Assembly (NCBI GenBank): GCA_900472485.1
Contig: UCII01000001.1
Location: forward strand, 183,986 to 247,985
From: Hyphomicrobiales bacterium
GTDB taxonomy: Bacteria > Pseudomonadota > Alphaproteobacteria > Rhizobiales > Rhizobiaceae
DNA: 64,000 bases
Direction: 5' to 3'
The translations under genes and the position numbers were made by a program. How positions within the stretch are numbered: the stretch's first letter is position 1; every line of letters starts with the position of its first letter. The notes beneath the pieces were generated by a model. That model saw nothing but the letters and a program-made list of their open reading frames with translations. It did not search any database and was not told the origin of the DNA. Below are positions 52,927 through 62,028 of this stretch, one piece after another.

Positions 52927-54159
52927 ATGTCCAAAATGGAATTGAACAGACGCTCTCTATTGAAGCATTCGGCCGGCGTCATGGCGCTTGCGATCGGTGG
53001 CGGTACGCCATTCCTGTCGTCGCGAGCGGCCTACGCACAGGCTGCCAATCTCGCCAAGGAACAGCTGCGCACCATTGGTCTCTCGGTCACCGTTCAGGAG
53101 CGTATCCTCGATGAATTCCGCAAGGTGAGCGGCGTTGGCCAGACCTCGGGTACTGCGGCGACCTTTCCGGACGCGCAGACCAAGATCCTGTCCGGTTCCA
53201 AGGATTACGATTGCTGGGAAATCATCGGCGAACGTCTGCCGTCGATCGTCATGACCAACAATGTCGAGCCGGTTCCGGCCGCCTCCCTGAAGAACTGGGC
53301 CAATATCCGCGATACCTTCACCACGCCTTCCGACAAGTGGGAGCCGAAGCAGCAGATCGTCGGCCAGATCTGGGCCGATGACGCCAAGACCACGCTGAAC
53401 ATGGTGCCTGCGGTCTATAACTACGATTCTATCGGCTACAATCCGGACGTTCTCTCCGCCGAGGAAGCCAACACCTGGTCGGCGATCTTCGATCCGAAGT
53501 GGAAGGGCAAGTCCGGCCTCAACACCGATCCGCTGATCGCCTTCGGCCAGGCCATCATGGCGATGAATACGCTTGGCCTCCTGAACGTGAAGAATCCCGG
53601 CAACCCGAGCACGGCTGAAATCGACGAGGCGGCGAAGTTCCTGGTTTCCAAGAAGAAGGACGGGCAGTTCCGCGCGCTTTGGGGCGATTTCGGCGAGCTG
53701 GTCAATCTGATGGCATCGGGCGAGATGGTCGTCTGCGACGCCTGGCAGCCGGCCGTCATGGCGGTTAAGGCCCAGGGCAAGGCGTGCAAATATGCCGTGC
53801 CGAAGGAAGGTTATCGCGGCTGGGCGATCGGCCCATCGATGATCGCTGGCACGCCGAACAAGGATGCCGTGATCGCCTATGCCGATTACTGGCTTTCGGG
53901 CGAACCCGGCATCACCGTTTCCGAGCAAGGCTATTACTCACCGTCGACCAATATCCAGAAGGTCATGGCGCCGGACAAATATGCCTTCTGGTACGAGGGC
54001 AAGCCGTGGGTCGGCGCTGCCGAGCGCGGCATCAAGGAAGGCGACCTGCGCGATGGCGGCTCGCTGGCGGAACGCGCCAAGAATGTTGCCTACTGGCATC
54101 AGTGGCCGGATGAATACGACCACCTTGTCCAGAAGTGGGATGAATTCCTCAATGCGTAA
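52927..54159 (+). CDS. Periplasmic solute-binding protein, PotD-like
   Basis: A 410-aa binding protein with a Tat-type leader (NRRSLLKHSAGVMALAIG, cleavage after AYAQA near residue 38). The mature protein has the PotD-family pattern VPAVYNYDSIGYNPDVL, ASGEMVVCDAWQPAVMAVKAQG and VPKEGYRGWAIGPSMI. The Tat signal suggests export in folded form. GGAG precedes the ATG. It is the receptor of the importer; its ligand is unknown. A perfect hairpin follows the gene. Confidence 0.92.
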   Translation: MSKMELNRRSLLKHSAGVMALAIGGGTPFLSSRAAYAQAANLAKEQLRTIGLSVTVQERILDEFRKVSGVGQTSGTAATFPDAQTKILSGSKDYDCWEIIGERLPSIVMTNNVEPVPAASLKNWANIRDTFTTPSDKWEPKQQIVGQIWADDAKTTLNMVPAVYNYDSIGYNPDVLSAEEANTWSAIFDPKWKGKSGLNTDPLIAFGQAIMAMNTLGLLNVKNPGNPSTAEIDEAAKFLVSKKKDGQFRALWGDFGELVNLMASGEMVVCDAWQPAVMAVKAQGKACKYAVPKEGYRGWAIGPSMIAGTPNKDAVIAYADYWLSGEPGITVSEQGYYSPSTNIQKVMAPDKYAFWYEGKPWVGAAERGIKEGDLRDGGSLAERAKNVAYWHQWPDEYDHLVQKWDEFLNA

Positions 54160-54193
54160 TGAGGCGGCGCCAGCCACCCATTTTCGGTTCAGC

Positions 54194-54216
54194 GAGGAGG
54201 CGATGTCCGCCTCCTC
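54194..54216 (+). promoter_or_regulatory. Intra-operon hairpin after the solute-binding-protein gene
   Basis: A perfect 9-bp stem GAGGAGGCG / CGCCTCCTC with a 5-base loop lies 34 bp after the binding-protein stop and before the second ATPase. It parallels the hairpin after the binding-protein gene at 36789 and likely stabilises the upstream message. Confidence 0.6.
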
Positions 54217-54237
54217 ATCCACGCCCGGAGATCTCTC

Positions 54238-55341
54238 ATGATATATGATTTGGAACTCATCGATGTCGGCAAGGTCTATGACAATGGCACGCCTGCCGTC
54301 ATCGACTTCAATCTGTCGATCAGGAAGGGCGAATTCATAGCCTTCCTCGGTCCGTCGGGCTGCGGTAAAACGACGACGCTTCGCATGATCGCAGGCTTCG
54401 AGAGCATTTCCTCCGGCGACATGATGATTAAGGGCGTACGCATGAACGATGTCCGGCCGCAGAAGCGACCGACATCGATGATCTTCCAGAACTATGCTCT
54501 GTTCCCGCATATGACCGTCCGGCGGAATGTCGGATATGGTCTCGAGGTCAAGGGCATGGCGAAGGCCGAGCGTGAGGCGCGGGTCGATCGCATCCTCGCC
54601 ACCCTTGGGCTGGAGGATATTGCCGAGCGCAAGCCGGACAAGCTCTCGGGCGGTCAGCGTCAACGTATTGCGCTTGCCCGCGGCCTCGTGGTCGAGCCGG
54701 ATGTACTGCTTCTTGACGAGCCGCTGGGCGCGCTCGATGCCAATCTGCGCAAGGCGATCCAGAACGAGCTGAAGCTGCTGCAGAAGAAGCTCGGCGTGAC
54801 CTTCGTCTTCGTCACGCATGCCCAGTCTGAAGCGCTGGCGCTGTCCGACCGCATCGTCGTCATGAACCAGGGCAGGGTGGAGCAGATCAGTCCGCCGGCT
54901 CAGCTTTATACGCGCCCCGATACGCCATTCGTGGCCCAGTTCATCGGCCGCAATACCATCTTCGAAGGCGAGGTCGCCGGCACCGAGGCCGACAGCACAT
55001 TCGTCTCCACATCCTTCGGCACGCTGTCGGGCTGCGCCAATGGCGGCCTCAGCAGCAAGGTCAACATCGTCATTCCTTCGGAGGCGATCGAGGTTCACGC
55101 GGCGGGCGGCTCTGCACGCGAGAATCTCGCGCGAGCTTTCGGCGGCAATGTGGTTGGCGCACGCGTCGAGCGCTTCGACGTGGTCGGCCATATCTCGCAG
55201 ATCGGCATCAGCCTGCCCGATGGCCGAGGCCTGGCGCTGGAAGCGCATATCGACAAATACCGGCCCGGCGCCTTTCCCCCGGGCGCCGAGGTCATGCTTA
55301 CCTGGGATCCGGCCGACGCGACCGTCATCCCGGCTCACTGA
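54238..55341 (+). CDS. ABC importer ATPase, PotA-like (canonical)
   Basis: A 367-aa ATPase with every catalytic motif: [43 protein letters not shown], and an intact switch histidine in FVTHAQSEAL, then a TOBE domain. GGAG lies upstream of ATG 54238. Its presence beside a second, altered ATPase in one operon with only one permease pair suggests that both associate with the same channel. Confidence 0.92.
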   Translation: MIYDLELIDVGKVYDNGTPAVIDFNLSIRKGEFIAFLGPSGCGKTTTLRMIAGFESISSGDMMIKGVRMNDVRPQKRPTSMIFQNYALFPHMTVRRNVGYGLEVKGMAKAEREARVDRILATLGLEDIAERKPDKLSGGQRQRIALARGLVVEPDVLLLDEPLGALDANLRKAIQNELKLLQKKLGVTFVFVTHAQSEALALSDRIVVMNQGRVEQISPPAQLYTRPDTPFVAQFIGRNTIFEGEVAGTEADSTFVSTSFGTLSGCANGGLSSKVNIVIPSEAIEVHAAGGSARENLARAFGGNVVGARVERFDVVGHISQIGISLPDGRGLALEAHIDKYRPGAFPPGAEVMLTWDPADATVIPAH

Positions 55342-55374
55342 TTACAGAAAACTCAAATTGAAGGAGGTCATCCC

Positions 55375-56256
55375 ATGGCAAAGGAAATCTTGTGCAGTTT
55401 TGGCGTCGACGTCGATGCCGTAGCCGGCTGGCTTGGCTCTTACGGTGGCGAGGATTCGCCCGACGACATCTCGCGTGGCCTTTTTGCCGGCGAAGTCGGC
55501 AGCCCGCGGCTGGTGAAGCTCTTCGAACGCTTCGGCATCAAGACGACATGGTTCATTCCCGGTCACTCGATCGAAACCTTTCCGGAGCAGATGCAGGCGG
55601 TGGCCGACGCCGGCCATGAAATCGGCATCCATGGCTACAGCCATGAAAATCCGATCGCCATGACGCGCGAGCAGGAGACGGAAATCCTCGACAAGTGCAT
55701 CGAGCTGGTCACCAAGCTGTCCGGCAAGCGCCCGACCGGCTATGTCGCGCCGTGGTGGGAATTCTCCAATGTGACGAACGAGCTGCTTCTGGAGCGTGGC
55801 ATCAAGTACGATCATTCGCTGATGCATAATGACTTCACGCCTTATTATGTGCGTGTCGGCGACAGCTGGACGAAGATCGACTATTCGCGCAAGCCGTCGG
55901 ATTGGATGGTACCGCTGAAGCGCGGCCAGGAGACCGATCTGATCGAAATCCCGGCATCCTGGTATCTCGACGACCTGCCGCCGATGATGTTCATCAAGAA
56001 ATCTCCGAACAGCCACGGCTTCGTCAATCCGCATCATATCGAGCAGATGTGGCGCGACCAGTTCGACTGGGTCTATCGCGAGATGGATTACGCCATCTTC
56101 CCGATCACCATCCATCCCGACGTCGCCGGCCGGCCGCAGGTGTTGGTGATGCTGGAGCGGCTCTATGCGCATATGATCAAGCATCCGGGCGTCAAGTTCG
56201 TCACGATGAATGAGATCGCCGACGATTTCGCAGCCCGCTTTCCGCGCAAGAAATAG
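55375..56256 (+). CDS. Polysaccharide-deacetylase (CE4/NodB-like) family hydrolase
   Basis: A 293-aa protein without a signal peptide, so cytoplasmic. The NodB-type metal site is visible: Asp in GVDVDAV (12/14), His86 and His90 in [18 protein letters not shown] corresponds to motif 3. Cytoplasmic members of this fold include allantoinase PuuE and other amide/N-acyl hydrolases, so a small imported amide is a more likely substrate than chitin. A near-perfect AAGGAGGT precedes the ATG. It is followed by a metallochaperone-type GTPase that may supply its metal. Confidence 0.9.
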   Translation: MAKEILCSFGVDVDAVAGWLGSYGGEDSPDDISRGLFAGEVGSPRLVKLFERFGIKTTWFIPGHSIETFPEQMQAVADAGHEIGIHGYSHENPIAMTREQETEILDKCIELVTKLSGKRPTGYVAPWWEFSNVTNELLLERGIKYDHSLMHNDFTPYYVRVGDSWTKIDYSRKPSDWMVPLKRGQETDLIEIPASWYLDDLPPMMFIKKSPNSHGFVNPHHIEQMWRDQFDWVYREMDYAIFPITIHPDVAGRPQVLVMLERLYAHMIKHPGVKFVTMNEIADDFAARFPRKK

Positions 56257-56301
56257 CCGGCGAGGCTGAATAACCGAGTGCATCTCAAGGAGGCGATTGT
56301 T

Positions 56302-56634
56302 ATGTGTTCACTGTGCGGCGTGCTCGGTGGCAACGAGCACTGGACGGATGCCGTGGCACGGCCGGGCGTCTTCACCCGCAATCACGCAAGCTTCAACCGA
56401 CGGCGCGAGCGCGCTGAGCGCGTGCGCGTCGCCAATGAGATGCTCTCGGGTTTCGGCCTTGTCCTCTCCGATTGGCAGGGCGCATCCTTCGTGCTGTCGA
56501 CCAGAACGGGCAGGAGCGAGATCATCGAGGATCTCGGCCATATCTGGCCGGCGGCCGAAAGGCTCGTCGGCCGGCCCTGCGATCCGCTCGACGATGCCTT
56601 CATCGCCAGGATGGAGGCACGGCATGGTGATTGA
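56302..56634 (+). CDS. Small CxxC protein of unknown function, coupled to CobW-type GTPase
   Basis: A 110-aa cytoplasmic protein beginning MCSLCGVLGG, a CxxC pair at residues 2-5, then HWTDAVARPGVF and an Arg-rich helix (RRRERAERVRVANEML). The ATG at 56302 has AAGGAGG upstream. Its last 11 bases overlap the GTPase start. Coupling to a metallochaperone and a metal-dependent hydrolase suggests a metal-transfer or partner-protein role. No known family is recognised. Confidence 0.75.
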   Translation: MCSLCGVLGGNEHWTDAVARPGVFTRNHASFNRRRERAERVRVANEMLSGFGLVLSDWQGASFVLSTRTGRSEIIEDLGHIWPAAERLVGRPCDPLDDAFIARMEARHGD

Positions 56635-57676
56635 AACCAGCGGCTTCCTGCCGATCAATCTTTTGACGGGCTTTCTCGGTTCCGGCAAGACGACGCTGCT
56701 CAAGCGCATCCTGGCTAATCCGGCCTTTGCCGATACCGCCGTGCTCATCAACGAATTCGGCGAGATCGGGCTTGACCACGATCTTGTTGAAAGGGTTGAC
56801 GGAGAAATGGTGCTGCTGCGCTCCGGCTGCGTCTGCTGCACGGTGCGCGGTGACCTTGCCGCTGCATTGAAAGAGCTTTATTCTCGCCGCGAACGAGGGC
56901 TGCTGCCGCCATTCCGGCGCGTCATCATCGAAAGCACGGGTCTTGCCGATCCTTTCCCTGTACTTTCGACTATCAAGGCTGATCCGGTGCTCAGGCACCA
57001 TTTTTGCGCCGGCAACGTCATTACGACAGTCGATGCGGTGAATGGGCTGCGTCAGCTCGACACCTATATCGAATCCAACAGGCAGGCGGCTATTGCGGAT
57101 CGTTTGATCGTGACTAAGACCGATCTTCAGGCGGATCGTGGTGAAGACGACCTTCAGGCTCGGCTTCGAGCGCTCAATCCCGATACCCCGATCCTGATCG
57201 CGGCCGATCCGGATCTCGATCTCTCCTCGCTTGTTGCCGTCCAAAGCGACGTCTCGCCAAGCGGCAGCCTGTCGCAGAGCGGCTTTTACTGCGAGGAGCC
57301 GGTACGGCTCGTCTCATCGGATGGTGCGCCGCATCAGGCCGCCATTTCCTCGATTTCTCTCGGCATCGATAGGCCTGTCGATTGGACCGCTTTCGGACTC
57401 TGGCTGACCATGCTGCTCAATCGGCATGGTGATCGGGTGCTGCGCGTGAAGGGTATCCTCAATCTCAGCGGTGAGGAGCGCCCCGTCGCCGTTCATGGGG
57501 TTCAGCATCTGGTTCATACACCGGTGCACATGGATGGCTGGCCTTCGGAAGATCGTAACTCTCGGCTGGTCTTCATCCTGGACGGGCTCGATGGCACTCT
57601 CTTGAAACGCTCGTTCGAAGCCTTCACACTGGCGCGCGTGTCTGCCGCGTCCTACCCGGTCGCCGCGGCGCGATGA
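56624..57676 (+). CDS. CobW/COG0523-family metallochaperone GTPase
   Basis: A 350-aa GTPase: Walker A GFLGSGKTTLLKRIL at ~16-30, INEFGEIGLDH, the metal motif CVCC in RSGCVCCTVRGDL, ESTGLADP, and base-recognition TKTD. A C-terminal CobW_C domain follows (GILNLSGEERPVAVHGVQH). G3E GTPases of this group insert metals such as Zn, Co or Fe into client enzymes. The operon context makes the CE4 deacetylase the natural client. ATG 56624 lies inside the previous gene; no other start is needed. Confidence 0.93.
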   Translation: MVIETSGFLPINLLTGFLGSGKTTLLKRILANPAFADTAVLINEFGEIGLDHDLVERVDGEMVLLRSGCVCCTVRGDLAAALKELYSRRERGLLPPFRRVIIESTGLADPFPVLSTIKADPVLRHHFCAGNVITTVDAVNGLRQLDTYIESNRQAAIADRLIVTKTDLQADRGEDDLQARLRALNPDTPILIAADPDLDLSSLVAVQSDVSPSGSLSQSGFYCEEPVRLVSSDGAPHQAAISSISLGIDRPVDWTAFGLWLTMLLNRHGDRVLRVKGILNLSGEERPVAVHGVQHLVHTPVHMDGWPSEDRNSRLVFILDGLDGTLLKRSFEAFTLARVSAASYPVAAAR

Positions 57677-57692
57677 GACAACCGGTATCTCC

Positions 57693-58910
57693 ATGAACAA
57701 GCATGAATCCGTCGCCAAAAGCATGTCCGCTCCCGCCTTGCATCTGAAAGGCCGGCCGCGCCTGCGCGTTCTCGGGACTGCGATCTCGCTGCTGGAGGAA
57801 TTGCGCCTGCGCGCGCAGGACGATCTCGGCATCGACGTGACGTTCGACAACAACGACTTCCTGACGACGCAATACAAGGCGGCCCGCGAGCCGGAAACCT
57901 ACGATATCTACGACCAGTGCTTCCACAATCTCGATATCGTCTGGCACTGGCGCGCGATCCAGCCTGTGGACACCCAGCGCATCGTGCTCTGGGATGAGGT
58001 CAACGATCTGACGAAAACAGGCCATATTGGTCCTAATCCGCGAATGGGGCTCGGCGATGTGCCGGCGAAAAAGCTCTTCGTGCAGCCGAACCTCGCCTTA
58101 GGCGATACGCCTTCACGCTTCATCTCGATGCTGCCGACGACGCATAATTTCGATAGTTTCGCCTATCGGACGGATCTGGCGCCCAACGGCGTCGGGATGC
58201 ATTCCTGGGGGGCGCTCTTCGACGAGCGCTGGGCGGGGCGGGTGGCGCTGGTGGATGAGCCCGCGATCGGCATATTCGATGCGGCGCTCGCGGCTCAGGC
58301 GGCCGGGCTCATGTCGTTCGACGATATCGGCAACATGTCTATCCAGGAGATCGACCAGCTGATCGATCTCCTGGAGGAGCGCAAGAAGGCCGGCTTCTTC
58401 CGGGATTTCTGGAAAACCGCCGAGGATGCGGCGCGGCTGATGATCGCCGGCGAGACCAGCGTCCAGAGCATGTGGTCGCCCGGCATCGGCATCCTGAACT
58501 CCAAGGGTTCCCCCGTCGAACAGGCCGTACCGGCGGAGGGTTACCGCGCCTGGCACGGCGGCCTCTGTCTTTCGAAACATTTGAGCGGCCGCCTGCTCGA
58601 TGTCGCCTATGACTATCTGAACTGGTGGATCTCCGGATGGCCGGGCGCCGTGGTCGCGCGGCAGGGCTATTACATTTCGACACCGCAGCGCTCGCGGCAG
58701 TTCATGACCCAGGCCGAATGGGACTATTGGTATGAAGGGGCGGCCGCCATCGAAGACTTGCCCGGCCCGGATGGGCAGATGCGGATCAGGAAAGGATCGG
58801 TGCGTAGCGGCGGATCCTATTGGCAGCGTGCCAATTGCATTGCCGTCTGGAATACGACAATGGATGAGCACAATTATCTCGTGCGCCGCTGGGTGCAGCT
58901 GGTCGGCTGA
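57693..58910 (+). CDS. Solute-binding-protein homologue without signal peptide
   Basis: A 405-aa protein similar in pattern to PotD-type binding proteins (YDIYDQCFHNLDIVW, PTTHNFDSFAYRTDL, WGALFDERWAGRVAL, VPAEGYRAWHGGL) and thus to the product of 52927. Its N-terminus (MNKHESVAKSMSAPALHLKG) is polar, with no hydrophobic core. No ATG, GTG or TTG lies in frame upstream, so a lost leader start is not hidden there. It should remain in the cytoplasm, perhaps as a ligand sensor or an enzyme-like carrier. No ribosome site is evident ahead of the ATG. Confidence 0.85.
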   Translation: MNKHESVAKSMSAPALHLKGRPRLRVLGTAISLLEELRLRAQDDLGIDVTFDNNDFLTTQYKAAREPETYDIYDQCFHNLDIVWHWRAIQPVDTQRIVLWDEVNDLTKTGHIGPNPRMGLGDVPAKKLFVQPNLALGDTPSRFISMLPTTHNFDSFAYRTDLAPNGVGMHSWGALFDERWAGRVALVDEPAIGIFDAALAAQAAGLMSFDDIGNMSIQEIDQLIDLLEERKKAGFFRDFWKTAEDAARLMIAGETSVQSMWSPGIGILNSKGSPVEQAVPAEGYRAWHGGLCLSKHLSGRLLDVAYDYLNWWISGWPGAVVARQGYYISTPQRSRQFMTQAEWDYWYEGAAAIEDLPGPDGQMRIRKGSVRSGGSYWQRANCIAVWNTTMDEHNYLVRRWVQLVG

Positions 58911-58927
58911 AGAGGAGAGCAGGGACT

Positions 58928-60292
58928 ATGACACAGACACACCTCAGCAAATCGATCGCGCAGCTCTCGGTCCTGATCCAGTCTGGCAGTCTCGATCCGG
59001 TCGCGCTGGCCGAGGAGACCCTCGATGCGATCCGGACTTACAAGGATCAGGCGATCTTTACGCGGCTATTGGAAACGCGCGCGAAGGAGGAGGCGGTCGC
59101 TTCGTCCAAGCGGCTGCGTGAGGGGCGTTCGCGCGGGCTGCTGGATGGCATTCCCATCGCATGGAAGGATCTCTTCGCCATCGCCGGTCTGCCGACCACA
59201 GCCGGGTCGATCGTGCTTGCGGACGCTGAGCCCGCGCAGGACGATGCCGATGTCGTCAAGGCGTTGAAGGCTGCGGGCATGATCGCAGTCGGCAGGGTCA
59301 ATATGAGCGAATTCGCCTTTTCCGGCCTTGGCCTCAATCCGCATTACGGCACGCCGCTTAATCCCCTGGCAACGGATGTCAGGCGCATTCCGGGCGGTTC
59401 GTCCTCGGGGTCTGCCGTCGCGGTCGCAGCAGGTCTCGTGCCGGTATCGATCGGCACGGATACGGGCGGCTCCGTGCGCATACCGGCTGCTTTCAACGGC
59501 CTTGTCGGCTATAAGGCGAGCCATGGCCGCTACAGCATGGGCGGTATCTTTCCGCTGTCGACAAGCCTCGACTCGCTAGGGCCTTTGTGCCGCAGCGTCC
59601 AGGATGCGATCTGGGTCGATGCCGCGATGCGTGGGCGCTTTGTCCCCGAGATAGAGCGTGCCGAAGCTGCCGGGCTTTCCATCGTCGTGCCGACAAATAT
59701 CGTCATGAATGACGCGCAAGATGGTGTTCTTGCAGCTTTCGAGGCGACGCTGGCGAGATTGAGTGCTGCCGGCGTTAAGATCCGGCGAGCGGCCTTTCCG
59801 GCATTCGAAAGGCTCTTTGAGCTGATGGCCGAGTATGGGCCGTTGGTTACTGCCGAGGCCTTCGTGCTGCATCACCGGCGTCTGGCAGGACCGGAAGCCG
59901 ATTCCATGGACCGGCGTGTCGTGGCGCGGACGCGCCTCGGAGAGAAGACGACGCTGGTCGGTTACCTGGAAACGCTCAAAGTGCGTGAGCAACTGATCAG
60001 GGAAGTTGCCGGCACGCTTGGGCCGAACGAGTTCATCGCCTATCCGACGGTTGCCCATGTTGCGCCGGCGCTTGGCCCTCTGGAAGCGGATGACGAGCTG
60101 TTCGTAAAGATCAATGGCAGAACGCTGCGCAATACGGCAATCGGCAATTTCCTCGATTGGTGCGGCGTCTCCCTGCCTTGCGGCGCCGGTGAAGCAGGCA
60201 TGCCGGTCGGCTTCCTGCTGTCGGCGCCGAAGAACCAGGACGAGCGGTTGCTGGGTGCGGCGCTGGCGCTTGAAGAGATCGTCAGTGGCTAA
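58928..60292 (+). CDS. Amidase-signature family hydrolase
   Basis: A 454-aa cytoplasmic amidase of the Ser-cisSer-Lys type. The catalytic Lys is in GIPIAWKDLFAI, the glycine/serine loop GGSSSGSAVAVAAG carries the cis-Ser, and the nucleophile Ser is in GTDTGGSVRIPAAFNG. The family hydrolyses carboxylic amides, carbamates or allophanate. It is the last gene of the operon begun at 48426 and is followed by a terminator hairpin. With the deacetylase it implies that the imported compound holds amide bonds. Confidence 0.93.
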   Translation: MTQTHLSKSIAQLSVLIQSGSLDPVALAEETLDAIRTYKDQAIFTRLLETRAKEEAVASSKRLREGRSRGLLDGIPIAWKDLFAIAGLPTTAGSIVLADAEPAQDDADVVKALKAAGMIAVGRVNMSEFAFSGLGLNPHYGTPLNPLATDVRRIPGGSSSGSAVAVAAGLVPVSIGTDTGGSVRIPAAFNGLVGYKASHGRYSMGGIFPLSTSLDSLGPLCRSVQDAIWVDAAMRGRFVPEIERAEAAGLSIVVPTNIVMNDAQDGVLAAFEATLARLSAAGVKIRRAAFPAFERLFELMAEYGPLVTAEAFVLHHRRLAGPEADSMDRRVVARTRLGEKTTLVGYLETLKVREQLIREVAGTLGPNEFIAYPTVAHVAPALGPLEADDELFVKINGRTLRNTAIGNFLDWCGVSLPCGAGEAGMPVGFLLSAPKNQDERLLGAALALEEIVSG

Positions 60293-60320
60293 CGTTGCGC
60301 GGTGGATTTGCCGCATCGTA

Positions 60321-60355
60321 TCGATCCTCGCTCCGCGATAGTGGGCGAGGATCGA
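60321..60355. terminator. Bidirectional terminator hairpin between amidase and MFS genes
   Basis: A perfect 11-bp stem TCGATCCTCGC / GCGAGGATCGA (60321-60331, 60345-60355) with a 13-base loop lies between two convergent genes. It ends 13 bp before the MFS stop. No long T-run follows, but symmetry and position suit a shared terminator. Confidence 0.65.
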
Positions 60356-60368
60356 AAGTTCTCTTCCT

Positions 60369-61694
60369 TCAATGCGAACGGCTGCCACTGGCGGCCGGCT
60401 CGGCGTCGGCGATCCAGCGGCGGTGCGGGCCGAGTGCGATCAGCAGCACGACAGACAGGAAGCAGCAGCCGGCGAGGATATAGAAGCCGATATCGCCATT
60501 GCCTGTGGCTGCGTCGACATAGGCCTTGATCTGCGGCGAGGCGAAGCTGCCGAGATTGCCGAGCGAGACAATGAAGGCAATGCCGCTGGCGGCACCGACG
60601 CCTCCGAGATAGCGGGTCGGCAGGCTCCAGAAGACCGGCTGCGAAGAGGCAAGGCCCGGAACCGCGATGCAGGCGGCAATGACCATCACCCACGGATTCA
60701 TCGTCAGGCCGATCGTTCCTAGCGCGATGGTACCGGCCGTCAGCATGGCGATGCAGACGATGCGATGGTTGTCATGCTTGTCGGCATAGACGGTGAAGAA
60801 GCGGGTTGCGAAAAGCGCGCAAAGCCAGGGTAGGCCGAGCAGCACACCGACCCAGGTATTGACGCCGCCGCCGAGCGCCTGTGCCAGCCGCGCCGGCAGG
60901 TAAAAGGTGATCGGGCCGACACCGATCTGGATGAACAGATAGATGCCGACGAAGGCGAGGACGCGCCAATCTTTCAGCACGCTGAAGACGGAGTGCTTCA
61001 CTTCGGAAAGCTTGCTGCGCTCTTCCGCTTCAATGACGGCATTCAGCGCATTTTTCTCCTCCAACGTCAGCCATTTCGCTTCTGTTGGGCGGCTCGTCAG
61101 GAAGAAGAGGGCCAGGATGCCGACGACGGTTGCCGCAAGGCCTTCGACCGCGAACATCCATTGCCAGTTGGTAAGGCCAAGGACGTCGTGATGAGTGAGC
61201 AACCAGCCGGAAAGTGGTGCGCCGATCACCAGCGATAGGGGGACACCGAGATAGAAGAGGCCGGTAGCGCGCGCCCTATGCTTGGCCGGGAACCAGTAAG
61301 TCAGGTAAAGCAAGACGCCCGGATAGAAGCCGGCTTCGCAGACGCCGAGCAGGAAACGAACGATGTAGTAGCTCATCGGTGTATGGGCAAAGACCATGCA
61401 GGCCGAGACGATGCCCCAGGTGATCATGATGCGGCTGAGCCACAGGCGGGCGCCGACGCGCTGCATGATGAGGTTGCTCGGCACTTCGAAGGTGGCATAG
61501 CCCAGATAGAGAATGCCGGCGCCGAAGGCATAGGCAGCATCTGAAATACCGGTATCGGCCTGATAAGCCACCTTGGCGAAGCCGACATTGGAGCGATCGA
61601 GAAAATTCAGGATCAGCATCAAGCCCAGGAAGGGCAGAAGACGAATCGTCGCCTTGCGCACGGCGCTTTGCAGCGCCGGATTGTCGTTTGTCAT
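60369..61694 (-). CDS. MFS transporter, anion:cation symporter (ACS) type
   Basis: A 441-aa, 12-TM transporter. LNFLDRSNVGFAKVAY after TM1 is the ACS-family (phthalate/tartrate/glucarate) signature, with RFLLGVCEAGFYPGVLLYLTYW in TM4 and FLTSRPTEAKWL in the central loop. ATG 61694 has GGGAGGAG. Longer in-frame starts to 61952 cover an intergenic stretch. It probably imports an organic acid; being convergent to the amidase operon it may or may not belong to the same pathway. Confidence 0.9.
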   Translation of the reverse strand: MTNDNPALQSAVRKATIRLLPFLGLMLILNFLDRSNVGFAKVAYQADTGISDAAYAFGAGILYLGYATFEVPSNLIMQRVGARLWLSRIMITWGIVSACMVFAHTPMSYYIVRFLLGVCEAGFYPGVLLYLTYWFPAKHRARATGLFYLGVPLSLVIGAPLSGWLLTHHDVLGLTNWQWMFAVEGLAATVVGILALFFLTSRPTEAKWLTLEEKNALNAVIEAEERSKLSEVKHSVFSVLKDWRVLAFVGIYLFIQIGVGPITFYLPARLAQALGGGVNTWVGVLLGLPWLCALFATRFFTVYADKHDNHRIVCIAMLTAGTIALGTIGLTMNPWVMVIAACIAVPGLASSQPVFWSLPTRYLGGVGAASGIAFIVSLGNLGSFASPQIKAYVDAATGNGDIGFYILAGCCFLSVVLLIALGPHRRWIADAEPAASGSRSH

Positions 61695-62028
61695 AGTCAC
61701 TCCTCCCAAAGGCAGATGCCTCGCGGCGAGACCATCGCGGCCAAGACTGCCTTCATGCTCGAACCGGATCTCGATCTGGCTATTGACGTGACAGCCCAAG
61801 CTGGCCATCAGTTTGCATATACGCAGATTATATTTATGTATGAAAAGGTCAATAGGTGCGAAGCCGCACGCGCTTGATCCACTTGTGGGACCGCGCATGG
61901 CGTTCAGGCAGTAGTGGATCAGAGTGCTTTTGCCGCGTTGGATGCGCAGCAAAACCTACGGCCAGCGAGCCGATTAGCGCGTCCTGATGAGGCCCTTGCG
62001 TGAAACGCCGGACTAGTTGGGCGCATAT
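61695..62028. promoter_or_regulatory. Intergenic region with probable MFS promoter
   Basis: These 334 bp separate two minus-strand genes. An AT-rich patch at 61815-61850 contains TATAAT on the minus strand ~140 bp before the MFS start, with TTGACC upstream of it at short (14 bp) spacing. The rest shows no gene. Confidence 0.35.

Noticed and set aside
53938..55338. 466-aa minus-strand open frame
   Set aside because: Antisense to the canonical ATPase and the end of the binding-protein gene; no motif.
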